DNA of 64,000 nucleotides, taken from the NCBI RefSeq assembly GCF_027579695.1, contig NC_083587.1, positions 8,223,501 to 8,287,500 on the forward strand, written 5' to 3'. Positions 44,988 through 55,900 of the stretch are shown here, in pieces. The translations under genes and the position numbers were made by a program. A model generated the notes under the pieces. The model was not told the origin of the DNA and searched no databases. It saw only the letters and a program-made list of their open reading frames with translations. The stretch is from Neoarius graeffei (taxonomy: Eukaryota > Chordata > Actinopteri > Siluriformes > Ariidae). Numbering within the stretch: the stretch's first letter is position 1; each line of letters opens with the position of its first letter.

Positions 44988-46969
44988 CAGGGGTCACCAA
45001 ACTACGGCCCGCAGGCCAGATCCGGCCCGCCACCCCCCTTTGACCGGCCCCCCAGCCCCTCTGCCCCCCATCACTTGAACCGACCCTATGAAGCAATCCC
45101 CAAAAGTGGTCATGGCCTATTTTTTTAAATTGCTTTTTGGCAAATAATAACATGTCTGCATCTTGTATTTTGTTGATTTTATCAATTAAAATTGATATTT
45201 AGTTATAAAATGAACTATTCATATTTTCCGAATTTTCGTCATATGCTCGCGATCAAGCAGTGACAGGCAGCGCATGCGCAAAGAACTGTCAGTGTTCGGG
45301 ACAGCAAAATGGCGAGCGGTCAGCGAAAAGCTGACAGAGAGTGCAGAGTTTTTAAAGAACAGTGGACCACCGATTATTTTTTCGTTCAGTGTAAGGACCG
45401 TGCAGTTTGTCTTGTATGTAAAGAAAGTGTGCCGGTTTTCAAAGAATATAATCTGCGTCGTCACTACGAAACCCACCACAAAGCAGGGTTCGAATTATAA
45501 ATTTGACCCTATGGGGGTCTCTGTTTAAAAAAAAAAAGCAATGCATACTCGCTCTCCTGGACCAGCGCACTTTTGCGCACTGCAGTGCACAGCTTTCACA
45601 CACAGGCGCGCGCATGCCCGCACGCACGCACACACACACGGTGTTGCATATATATATATATTATATTGTTAAACAAAGGAAGATCGTTGTGAGCTAGAGG
45701 ACAAGTCTTCTTCGGACTTAACTTCACATTCGATTTCGCAGGCTGCAAATTTCAGTTTGCACGCATAGTGGTGTGGTGGTGAACTACAGCCGTACATGTT
45801 GCGGTTTAATAACACGTTCAATACAAAGTTATGGCTGCATGGTGATCGGAAATGAAATGAGTTTTATTTATATTTATATGGTGATATAGGCTATTCAAGC
45901 TTATTATGGTGATATATGACGTATTTGAGAGACTTCCACAGAGAATTAAGTTTGCTTCTTTCATGGGAGCCTGAGGGAATGGGAGCTCAGCTCCCATTGG
46001 CTCCCATGTAATTCGAACTATGCCACAAAGAGTATGCTAGTTTGCGAGGGCAAACAAGAGAAGATAGGATTCTGAGGATGAAATGCGGACTGGCTGCACA
46101 ACAGAATGTATTCCTTCGCCAAACCCAGATCAACCAGGCTGCTGTCTGAGCTAGCTATAAGGTAGCTCACCTACTAGCTACCCATGGAAAGCCGTTTACT
46201 GATGGGGACTTTGTTAAAGTATGCATGCTTGCTGTGGCCGAGGAGGTGTGTCCCAACAAGAAGGATGCGCTCAATGCGGCGAGTCTCTCCGCACCTACTA
46301 TGACCAGGCGAACCGAAGACTTGGGGGACAACGTGTATGACCAGCTGAATGAGAAAGCGTCAGAATTCGAGTTTTTTGCTTTGGCCATGGATGAGAGCAA
46401 TGACGTGCAGGACACAGCACAACTGCTGTGATCTATTGATCATATTATTATAATTTCACTGTTTTTTAAAATGTATTTATTTTATAGGCCTATTTATTTG
46501 ACCTTTATTAAGTGCTGCATACAATTATTATTAATATTATTAATAATATCAACAGGCTTACCTACAATTTATAATTTTCCACTCACCTTTGCCAGTGTCA
46601 ATCACCTCAACTAGGCAGATGTTTCTTACCTTGACAGCTTTGATATTATTTTTATTAGAAAATAAATAAATGGAATATCAGTGGTATTTCAAATTAAAAC
46701 AAAGTGTGAAGACTTGATTACTACTTTTGCAAACCACTAGTAAAGATAAACAAATATGTGCCAGGAATCAAGTGTTGATATAGTAGTGTGGATATAGTAG
46801 TGGGGATGGCCGTGCCAGGCTAGTAATCTCTACTACACAATGAGGCCTGCTGGTGGTCATATTTGTCTGGGTTATACAATTCTATGTGATATAGCTGACC
46901 CGACCCCGGCCCCCATCACAGTCAGGAACGACAATGTGGCCCCCAGAGAAAAAAGTTTGGTGACCCCTG
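44988..46969 (+). mobile_element. hAT transposon fossil of the GTF2IRD2-like type
   Basis: TIR CAGGGGTCACCAAACT at left and AGTTTGGTGACCCCTG at right, with a perfect 8-bp TSD CCTTAAAG (44980-44987, 46970-46977). 1982 bp, carrying decayed transposase exons. Inserted in an integrase intron, exactly at the edge of the Kolobok-type MITE. Confidence 0.92.
45309..46431 (+). pseudogene. hAT transposase remnant (GTF2IRD2/EPM2AIP1-like)
   Basis: MASGQRKADRECRVFKEQW followed by CLVCKESVPVFKEYNLRRHY and a His-rich end forms the N-terminal zinc finger of this family (45309-45500). 46040-46431 encodes CGLAAQQNVFLRQTQ, ASYKVAHLLATHGKPFTDG and EFFALAMDESND, the start of the catalytic region. A TGA splits the second block near 46146 and the frame ends at 46431; the main catalytic and dimerisation regions are deleted. 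The same family gave rise to domesticated vertebrate genes. Confidence 0.8.
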
Positions 46970-46975
46970 CCTTAA

Positions 46976-47505
46976 AGGAACAGACCGCCGTATTTCTATA
47001 AATGTGTTCTTCTCTGAACTGAGACAGGCTGATAGGTAGCTCTCTGAGCTCTGTGCGTGCCCCCAGTCAGTTAGACGCGCCCCCCCAAAGTTGCTAGAAT
47101 GTAGCTAGGCTCAGCAAAGTGGGTGGCATTTTTTCAGGCTAATGTTAGATATGACCAAGCTCTTCCACATTTTCCCTGGACACTTACAATGTTGAGCGTT
47201 CACGCCATTGCATTGGATTGACGGTGTTGCCATGTCATTCAGATGTTTTCCAGGTTCCTTATAGTCCTCCTCTGTGAAATGCTCAGAGCAAACTCGCCAG
47301 GTCTTCACAACTTCCAGTGTTGAGGGATCCAGTTGTAACACAACTAGCTTCTAGCTGCTATCCAAACTTGCCGTTGTTTGTAGTAGGTTGGAATTGTGTG
47401 AAACATCACAGGACTGTATACCCTCGACTTGTTGTCTCAACCCAGCAAGATGCATTTAACAACCATTACATGCATTTCATTATAGAAATACGGTGGTCTC
47501 TTCCT
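46976..47505 (-). mobile_element. Kolobok-type MITE with a THAP exon
   Basis: TIR AGGAACAGACCGCCGTATTT and its inverse at the right end, flanked by TTAA on both sides (46972-46975, 47506-47509). TTAA targets, a G-rich terminus and a THAP domain inside are the marks of Kolobok. Length 530 bp. Confidence 0.75.
47111..47341 (-). pseudogene. THAP-domain C-terminal half
   Basis: Encodes WRVCSEHFTEEDYKEPGKHL, the Cys-x2-His-Phe closing part of a THAP finger. No initiator or first half nearby, so it is a truncated remnant inside the MITE. Confidence 0.6.
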
Positions 47506-48393
47506 TTAAATTATTTCATTCATTTCTGAGCCTGATGATTGGCTGATATTAGTTAACATACAGTAAAACAGGCTTGCCCGAAAAGGGGTAGAGGACTATT
47601 ACAGTATGTGTTCCCTATCACCTTCAATTTCACTACCATTATACAAACACAATTGCTTGACCTCTGTGATATTCATTCCCCTCTCATGTAGGACCTGTTT
47701 AGACATATATGGATATTTTTGTAAACGTATCCGTTTGGGCCTTTTGTTACACATAAACAGAGTTTTAGCTCCCTAAAGTGGATATTTTTAAAGTAGGAGT
47801 TTTAAGTGGAGATTTCTGAAACACACCTGTCACAATGGCGTTTTTATTTTTATCCACATGCCGTGTTTTTATGTAAACAGGTAAAAAAAAAAATCAGCGT
47901 TTAAAAATATCCACATACGTGTAACCAAGTCCCTAATCAGTAGGTCCCATATCCCTTTTCACATTTTCCCTTTTCCACATGTCCACTGCACCAGTCCAAT
48001 ATCACAGTAAAGAAGCTGTCCTTTATTTGCTCTTTGTAAGTTCCTTGTATGCTTGTTAAATGATATTGTTCTTTGCCACACCTTATTTTATGTTTTATTG
48101 ACAATATTTTGCATAGAGTTCGAGCAGATCAAGGGGGAGAGAATGTTGGAGTGGCTCGCTTGATGTTTACTGTGCGTGGACCAGACAGTGGCAGCTTCAT
48201 TGCTGGGAAGAGTGTCCATAATCAAAGGTACTGTACAGTTTATTCAACCGAGTATATTTTTAAACAAGACCATAGCACCTTATCATGGTTAAGACAGTAT
48301 ATCAAAGAATTGGCCTGTATCAGGCCTTGCATTCACTCCACTCAAATCACTCCCTAGGCTGCCTTGTACTCTTTAATTATATCTGTGAGTGAG

Positions 48394-48535
48394 TTACTGG
48401 TGGATTCGTGACATCGTCAGTTTGTGACTGTAGCTTCGTGACATCATCGTCACTGTGCCCGTGTGTAACGAGCCGACTGCATGATGTCACGAAACGACGC
48501 GTCACGAACTGACGAGGTCACAAATCCACCTGTAA
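48394..48535. mobile_element. Small hairpin MITE
   Basis: Arms TTACTGGTGGATTCGTGACA and the inverted GTCACAAATCCACCTGTAA, about 60 bp each, around a short loop. It can fold almost end to end. Sits in an integrase intron. Confidence 0.7.
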
Positions 48536-48577
48536 CCTGTGAGTGTTAAGATTGTGTGTGTATGTATACAGTATGTA

Positions 48578-48944
48578 CAGGGTGTCCCAAAGGTGTATGC
48601 ACACGTAAAATCATTGTAAAGTAGGAAATAAAATTTCATGTAATTTTCAAGTGTAATAGAATGTCCAGACATTAATTTAGTATATTGTCACCGCTTGTTC
48701 TCAAACTGGCACCCATTCTGGCCCAGGCACTGCTGACAATGTGAATCACGCAGTCTTGAAATTTTTGTGCATTCACTTTCAGTGACTCTTGCAGGTCTCA
48801 TAGCGTAGGCTTGAAACATCAGTTTGAGAATAGGTAGTGACAAAACAATAAAATGCTGTCTGTAAATTCTAACACTTCTTCTTTCTTAAACACCTACTTT
48901 AGAATGATTTAAAATGTATATATTTTGGGGGGGGGCACACCCTG
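48578..48944. mobile_element. Mariner-type MITE
   Basis: CAGGGTGTCCCAAAG at left and GGCACACCCTG at right, flanked by TA (48576-48577, 48945-48946). The terminus is that of mariner-like elements. A nested inverted pair (ACCGCTTGTTCTCAAACTG and its complement near 48835) is also present. No transposase. Confidence 0.75.
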
Positions 48945-50721
48945 TATAAGCTACCAAATGACTACAAGTTCCCTCTGCTAATTGTGTATTGTCACTAACA
49001 GAATTGAGAGACTTTGGCACGACGTCTGGATGGGGGTGACCAATGTGTTCTATCACGTTTTACACTGGCTAGAGGAAGATGGCCTTCTTGACTTAGGAAA
49101 TGCAACACATTTCTTCTGCCTGCATTATGTTTTCCTGCCACGACTCCAAGAAAGCCTCAACTTGTTCTGTGATGGCTGGGACAATCACCCCCTCAGAACC
49201 GAACAAAACCTAACACCAAATCAGTTGTTTGAAGTTGGTCAGATGCATCATCCCATTCCTAATCCACAGGTATCACTGAAATGTGTTTTTAACATGTCTT
49301 TTTCTATATGTGCCAATTTTTAATGTGATTCTAAGATGGGGTAATTAAGCACTGATTTACTCTACAAATAGCCAAGCCTTTTATGAATGCTTTTTTTTTC
49401 AAACCTTTAGGAAATCAACATTCCAGAAATTGACTGGGAAGAGAGTGTCGAAATCCCAGAACCACATCTGCATGTCAATGTTCCATTGGTGGATTGCCCA
49501 CTTACTGCAGAGCAAATGGAGGCATTAATACACCACATTGACCCACTTCAGCCTTCAGACTGCAACGGTGTTGACTTGTATACAGACACAGTGGAGTATG
49601 TGGAAAGTCTAAGGCCCTGTCCACACGGCAACGGATTCAGGTGACTCCGATACAATTGCTTATCGTTTAGGCCTGGCGTCCACACGGCACCGGCATTTTG
49701 GGTGCCCAAAACGCAATCTTTTTGAGAACGGGTTCCAGAGTGGAAAGATCTGGCAACGTTGCCGTTGTGAAGTCGTCTGGATGAGTAGAACGGATTTGTT
49801 TACGATGACGTCACAACCACATGACTGTGAGTGCTTCTTGCCGGGTAGAAGTGTAACGAACTCGATGCGAGTTGTCAACAAATCCTATAACTTGGTTCAT
49901 GAAACGCGCTTACAAAATATTTTCACTGTGAATATTTATTGTGTAATGGTGCAAAGTGAGAGAGAGAGAGACTCTGCCCTTAGGGCAGAGTGAATCCCGC
50001 CAGCAAAAATAGGGAAAAAAAAAGGAGCGATCTCGCCTCTTCAGATGTTGGTTTAAGTCCGACAATACATTCCTCAAAAAGGGCGTAGAAGAGCAGATTA
50101 ATCCATCAACGTGTAGCATTCAATTTATTCCGGACCATTAAAGACGCCGCCTTCCGTGTAGAATCATACGTCATCCTCGCCGCCATATTGGATAGGTCAA
50201 AGTGGAGAATAAAGATTAGCTGCGTTTAACTGTATCAACAGGTTTGCCATCCAAACGAGATCACATGGGATTACCTTTCACAGGTGAGACTGGAAAAATA
50301 CTTTTCATTGTATTTGGTCATTATAATGTAATTTTACGAACAGATTTTCCTGACTTTGTGGCTAATATGAAGTCTCACGCATAATAGTTTATGCGCATGC
50401 GTCCTTACTACTTCTATTGTTCTGGTGTCTCCGAAGGGACCGTCTTACAGCGCCCCTAGAGGTGTGGCATGTGTATTGCATCGTTTTCAGCAAGCGTTGC
50501 GTTGCCATATGGACCTGATATTTTACTGATCGTTGCCTAAGGCTACATCCACACGACAACGGCAACGAGATGTTATTTAAAAATATATCGCGTCCAAATG
50601 GGCAACGATCAGTAAAATATCAGGTCCATATGGCAACGCAACGCTTGCTGAAAACGATGCAATACACATGCCACATCTCTAGGGGTGCTGTAAGACGGTC
50701 CCTTCGGAGACACCAGAACAA

Positions 50722-51362
50722 CCCATACGAAAAAGAACAGTAAAGAACTTATAAGAGTTTACCACTGTCTTAGTAGTAAATCCTTATAAGGATTTATAAA
50801 TATATATGCCATGTATGATTTACTCCTGAAAGTGGCCCATTTTGCATTTTCCTCATACAAATTTTTTATGAAAATCTAGTATGTATGAAGTGAACATTGT
50901 GCATGGTTTTTACAGATAATGTGTATGATGAATTACACCGTCTTTGTATGCTTCACGTAATGTTTGTAGTTTTAAATTATATTTTACAGTTTAAAATGTA
51001 TATGCCTTTTATATGTAAATCCAACACAAACATATGTGGATTTACATATAAAAGGCATATACATTTTAAACTGTAAAATATAATTTAAAACTACAAACAT
51101 TACGTGAAGCATACAAAGACGGTGTAATTCATCATACACATTATCTGTAAAAACCATGCACAATGTTCACTTCATACATACTAGATTTTCATAAAAAATT
51201 TGTATGAGGAAAATGCAAAATGGGCCACTTTCAGGAGTAAATCATACATGGCATATATATTTATTTATAAATCCTTATAAGGATTTATCCTTATATTTAT
51301 AAGGATTTACTACTAAGACAGTGGTAAACTCTTAAGTTCTTTACTGTTCTTTTTCGTATGGG
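50722..51362. repeat. Near-perfect 640-bp palindrome
   Basis: Arms of about 300 bp run from CCCATACGAAAAAGAACAGT to its complement, with the centre near 51030 and a loop of about 15 bases (51023-51037). It lies within the right arm of the larger fold-back and looks like a separate palindromic MITE insertion. The right arm has a roughly 24-bp extra TTATAAGGATTTAT repeat. Confidence 0.85.
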
Positions 51363-51494
51363 AATAGAAGAATTAAGGACGCATGCGCATAAACTGTTAT
51401 GCGCGAGACTTCATATTAGCCACAAAGTCAGGAAAATCTGTTCGTAAAATTACATTATAATGACCAAATACAATGAAAAGTATTTTTCCAGTTT

Positions 51495-51880
51495 CACCTG
51501 TGAAAGGTAATCCCATGTGATCTCGTTTGGACGGTAAACCTGTTGGTACAGTTAAACGCAGCTAATCTTTATTCTCCGCTTTGACCTTTCCAATATGGCG
51601 GCGAGGATGACGTACGCGGAAGGCGGCGTCTTTAATGGTCTGGAATAAATTGAATACTACACGTTGATGGATTAATTTGTTGTTTCTCACCTGTGAAAGG
51701 TAATCCCATGTGATCTCGTTTGGACGGTAAACCTGTTGGTATAGTTAAACGCAGCTAATCTTTATTCTCCGCTTTGACCTTTCCAATATGGCGGCGAGGA
51801 TGACGTACGCGGAAGGCGGCGTCTTTAATGGTCCGGAATAAATTGAATGATACACGTTGATGGATTAATTTGCTTTTTTG
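51495..51880. repeat. 193-bp tandem duplication in the fold-back right arm
   Basis: CACCTGTGAAAGGTAATCCC begins at 51495 and again at 51688, and the two units differ at only a few positions. The left arm has this segment once. Confidence 0.85.
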
Positions 51881-51977
51881 AGGAATGTATTCTAGGACTT
51901 AAACCATCATCTGAAGAGGTGAGATCGCTCTTTTTTTCCCCTAGTTTTGCTGGTGGGATTGACTCTGCCCTAAGGGC

Positions 51978-52021
<44 letters not shown>

Positions 52022-52592
52022 TTGCACCATTACACAATAAATATTCACAGTGAAAATATTTTGTAAGCGCGTTTCATGAACCAAGTTATAGGATTTGTTG
52101 ACAACTCGCATCGCATCGCAATGAGATCATTGGCACTACTGGTGTTAAGAATCAGACCATTTCATAAATGAATATTTTGCTGTAGAGCTGCAGTGTTTGT
52201 ACAATTGCATGTTTTTGCTTCACTATTACTGTCACTATTCTGCTTCTTGCATTACTACTGTGAACTAACACTGAACATAATAATAATATCCAAGCTCGTG
52301 TTTCACTCTCACTAGTGCTCTGTAAGGCTTTTTCCTGGTGATATTCGTTACACTTCTACCCGGCGTGAAGCACTCACAGTCATGTGGTTGTGACGTCATC
52401 GTAAACAAATCCGTTTTACTCATCCAGACGACTTCGCAACGGCAACGTTGCCAGATCTTTCCACTCTGGAACCCGTTCTCAAAAAGATTGCGTTTTGGGC
52501 ACCCAAAACGCCGGTGCCGTGTGGATGCCAGGCCTAAACGATAAGCAATTGTATCGGAGTCACCTGAATCCGTTGCCGTGTGGACAGGGCCT

Positions 52593-52996
52593 AAGAGCTT
52601 GAGTTTATTTTTTGCGTTTTCTCAAAACATTGTAACAGACACTGAATAAATGTCATGAATGTGAATGGAAAAAGTCAATCTCCGTGCTTTTTATGCCAGC
52701 TTTTGTTTTCAGGCAATTTGGGATGAAATGTGTGGTAATAATCGAAATTTGCACACACAACGAATTTTGCTACAGAGCCGAGCATTTTGGGTACAGCAGT
52801 AGCTCCCCCCCCCCACCTTTAAATAGACTCCAATGGTTCACTAATACAATAATTCCTAAAATGGCATTAAGTCTTTAAGTCTGCAAACTATTATGAACAT
52901 TTCAATTACTAAAACATACTAGAATTCAATATTAATTACAAAAACAGTCAGGCAAACATTCATGCATTCCTTTTAAGCAAGTCAAAATGCGGGAAA
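52593..52996. other. Intergenic region between the two converging genes
   Basis: 3' ends of the integrase and HECT genes meet here. AATAAATG at 52645 on plus could serve the integrase transcript as a polyadenylation signal. No further coding. Confidence 0.4.
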
Positions 52997-55900
52997 CTAT
53001 ACCAAGCCAAAGCCACTGTCGACAGACTCAACACAAACCATCAGATCAGATTTAAGGCCAGAATAGCTACAGTAATGATCTGGAATCCGTAGACGCTCGT
53101 AGCATGTGCTGGCAGTTAGTAGGTGGTTTCGCCCCCTGGACTTCACTATCTCTATGTTGAGCGTGCTCGGTGGTACCTCCCAGCCAGTCCAGAACTTCAC
53201 AAGCTTGGACAGAATTCCAGAGGTTGCTAAGACAAAGAAAAGTTTATTTTATCCCATGTATGAGGGTCATTACCGCTTTTAGTAGCACAAGTCAGGTGGT
53301 GCAATTACAGCTAATGCCACTATTACATGGATTAAATTATTATTTTTGATGGATTGTATTAAATGTATGCATTCCATGTAAATGAAACATTTTGTACAAT
53401 TAATTGATTTATTTCACACAAAATGACATTAACAGTTCAAAAACTAAGACACCAAACACTTTGGTGGTCAGGAGTGCTGCTTCACTATTAAGCAGGTGCT
53501 CTTTGGATCAAGGAGAACAGTCATTTAGAAGCTTGGTCAAATTTAACCCCAGTAGGTGCTGCGGTGTAAGTTCGGCTAACGCGTTGCGAACAAGTCTTCT
53601 TCAGAGCCAGGCCCACCACAATAAAGCCTTTTTAATCTAGCAGTGTGCCTTTGGAAATCCTTGGCAAGACTTACACCGCAGCACCTACTGGAGTTGTTTG
53701 ACCAAGCTTCTGAAAGACATTAATGGTTGTTGCGACACCCTGACAAAAATGCCAATGACCTATGTGCATTTGTGTGCAGACATGTTTGTATAGATAGCAT
53801 ACAGTCACTTGGATTTACATCATTGTAACCACAGAGAAAGATTCTTGTTTTCAAAACCCAAAACTAAATTACTTAGATTACAACTACAGTGGCAACAATA
53901 ACAATATTGTGAATACTAAACATTTTAAAAAGATGCATTTTAAAAAGGCCAAAAGACATGCAAAGATATTTAAATATTTAAAAAAATACAATTCTGTGAG
54001 TTTCCATGGTAAAGGGGTGCAATCACAAACTTTTGAGCTGCACTGTATGTTGAAATAACTTACCGTTTTCAATGAAGGTGCGAAAGTAACCTGTGATGGC
54101 ACTGACGGTGCCAGTTGGAACGTCATCATCAGAGTCATCACTGTTGGCTTCTTTGGCATGGGGCCATCTGATGCATTGAAGAATGACCTGAGAGCATTAA
54201 AAAACACATTATTCCATATCATTTTTGAGATGTACTTCCAGTAAGCTCTAACACAATTGGTATAAAAGGTACTTGTCAACACACTTCTGGAGTTAGCTGG
54301 ACCTCAGCCTCCCGTGGAAAGAAAAGGGGAACAACATCTTGGCGAGTGGCTAGAAGTGGCCAAACACCTGTGTCCTTCAATCCCTTTCTTATTTGTTTAA
54401 TCTGGGCATGTGCTCTGCCAAGTACCTGTGAAAATGGAGTATAACGTGTATATCAAAATATAAAGTTGTGGTAGAAATGTGATCAGGTGCCTGGACCGCT
54501 TCATTTTACGATTAGATTTATTGCTACATTCTTACAACATAAAAAGGTACAGGAACTTGAGACTTGGTTGGAAAAACACTCTGCAATGGAACAGTGACCC
54601 AAAGCTAAACACATAAACTTGTCTAGTCAGCTAACGTGTTGGTCAAGTCAAAATATGGACTTTTTGACTTATCACAATCTTTGAAGAACTACTACATCAA
54701 TCATCCAGATACAAAACAGGAGCACATTACCGCATGAGAAAGAAGCTGCTGAAAGAGCAGCAATCTGTTGGTCTCATTGGTTAGAACTGGGCAGTACCAA
54801 TTCAGGCAAAGTTCCCTTATTTGTGATGACTCCTCCTCAGTCCATCGTTCTTTCATAACCTAGGGATGAAGGCTCATAAACAGGTTTTGAACACGAAACA
54901 TAAGATTATGGTATGATGGGCTACAACTTTTTCACTCACCAGACTGATGGTTTCCCGGTGTTCTACATCAGAACAGTCTTCCATACAGAGTTTTGATGCA
55001 GCCATTTCCTTTGTGGAATATATCAAGGCATCCACCACTGCTGGACTAAGTCCTGACAGTGTAGGACCGCCATGTATCACAGAATGACCAATCATCCTTC
55101 CAGCCATCACAAGCAAGTCACTTTCAAGGAGGGATGTAGATAAGACGGGCACGAGGTGGCCAGTTTGTCCTTCAAGCAATGTAGTCAAGGCTGCATTTCC
55201 TAGGAAGCACAAATCAACTCAATGTATGGTCAACTCAACGATTTCTGATGTGCCAATGTTCACCAGGGATGTGAGGGAATTGATAAACAGTACATCTATT
55301 ACAGTGGTAAGACATCCACATACGTGACAATTGGGTTACACTTCAGTGGTATCATCATGTGGCCGATTTACAAAAGTACAAACCTAAGTTCAGCTTAAAT
55401 CCATGTTTCAGCTTGGAAATGGCTGATGACAGAATGTGTCTTGTGACCCCCACACCAACGGCTGCATCCCCTAGAATGAAACATTATTCACAGTGTGGGC
55501 ATAGATTAATTGAATTTCAGCTGTAAACTTTACTTCTCATTTCCTTTAGTTCCCAAGCAAGTGTGACAATTTCAGACTATTGTGAATATCATTGTGAATA
55601 TCAATATTCTGTTAAGTTGTTACCTCTGTCAATGTATACCTATAATACAGCAGTGGAATGGTGCTGCCCATTGGCTTTTGGCACGATCAGTTTTGTAAAA
55701 AGAAATGAGGGCGATGTCCCGATCTTCATCATCCTCCGTTGCATTCAGGGTAAGCATCAGAGGTGGCTGATTCACCCCTCCTTGCCTCAGCTCTTCTGCA
55801 TAGCTTTCTGCGGGGTGTCTGCTGTTTTCCATGACATCAATGAAGCGAAAATGGAATTTGAGCAATTATAATGACAGTGATCATGTAATATACCATGCCA

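Larger units (their letters stand above)
41094..49644 (+). pseudogene. IS3EU-type DD34E integrase/transposase gene, decayed
   Basis: Probable exons: 41094-41117, 41933-42602, about 42931-42974, 44802-44893, 48117-48227, 49002-49269 and 49411 on; phases agree where both boundaries are intact. Exon 2 has a helix-turn-helix (LNTIAGLMGLCRATLYRRMS) and the HTH_21-like MPHAGYRLVKGTLAAQGYRI seen in IS3 OrfB. Catalytic residues: Asp in VHMDTNHKL (42580), Asp in RADQGGENV (48127) and Glu in RIERLW (49006), giving D-34-E spacing. Lesions: a net +2/-1 frameshift near 42095, loss of the acceptor of exon 3 (no AG before 42931), and a fold-back insertion at 49612 truncating the last exon. It would have cut and joined the TIR ends. 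Confidence 0.82.
49612..52592. mobile_element. 3-kb fold-back element in the last integrase exon
   Basis: Left arm 49612 to about 50536 and right arm about 50607 to 52592 are inverted copies (AGGCCCTGTCCACACGGCAA at the left edge, its complement at the right). The right arm is longer because of a palindromic insertion (50722-51362), a 193-bp tandem duplication and a roughly 230-bp extra segment near 52120-52345. A related single copy lies at 62074-62964. The 8 bp on each side do not form a convincing TSD. Confidence 0.82.

Noticed and set aside
47700-47935. Another hAT MITE (GGACCTGTTTAGACAT to a GTAACCAAGTCCC-like end)
   Set aside because: The ends are only partly complementary and no 8-bp duplication could be read.
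49612-52592. 8-bp target duplication for the fold-back
   Set aside because: AAAGTCTA and AAGAGCTT match at only about half the positions.
53404-54053. Additional exons in the large HECT introns
   Set aside because: Only short frames without splice signals; phases already close without them.
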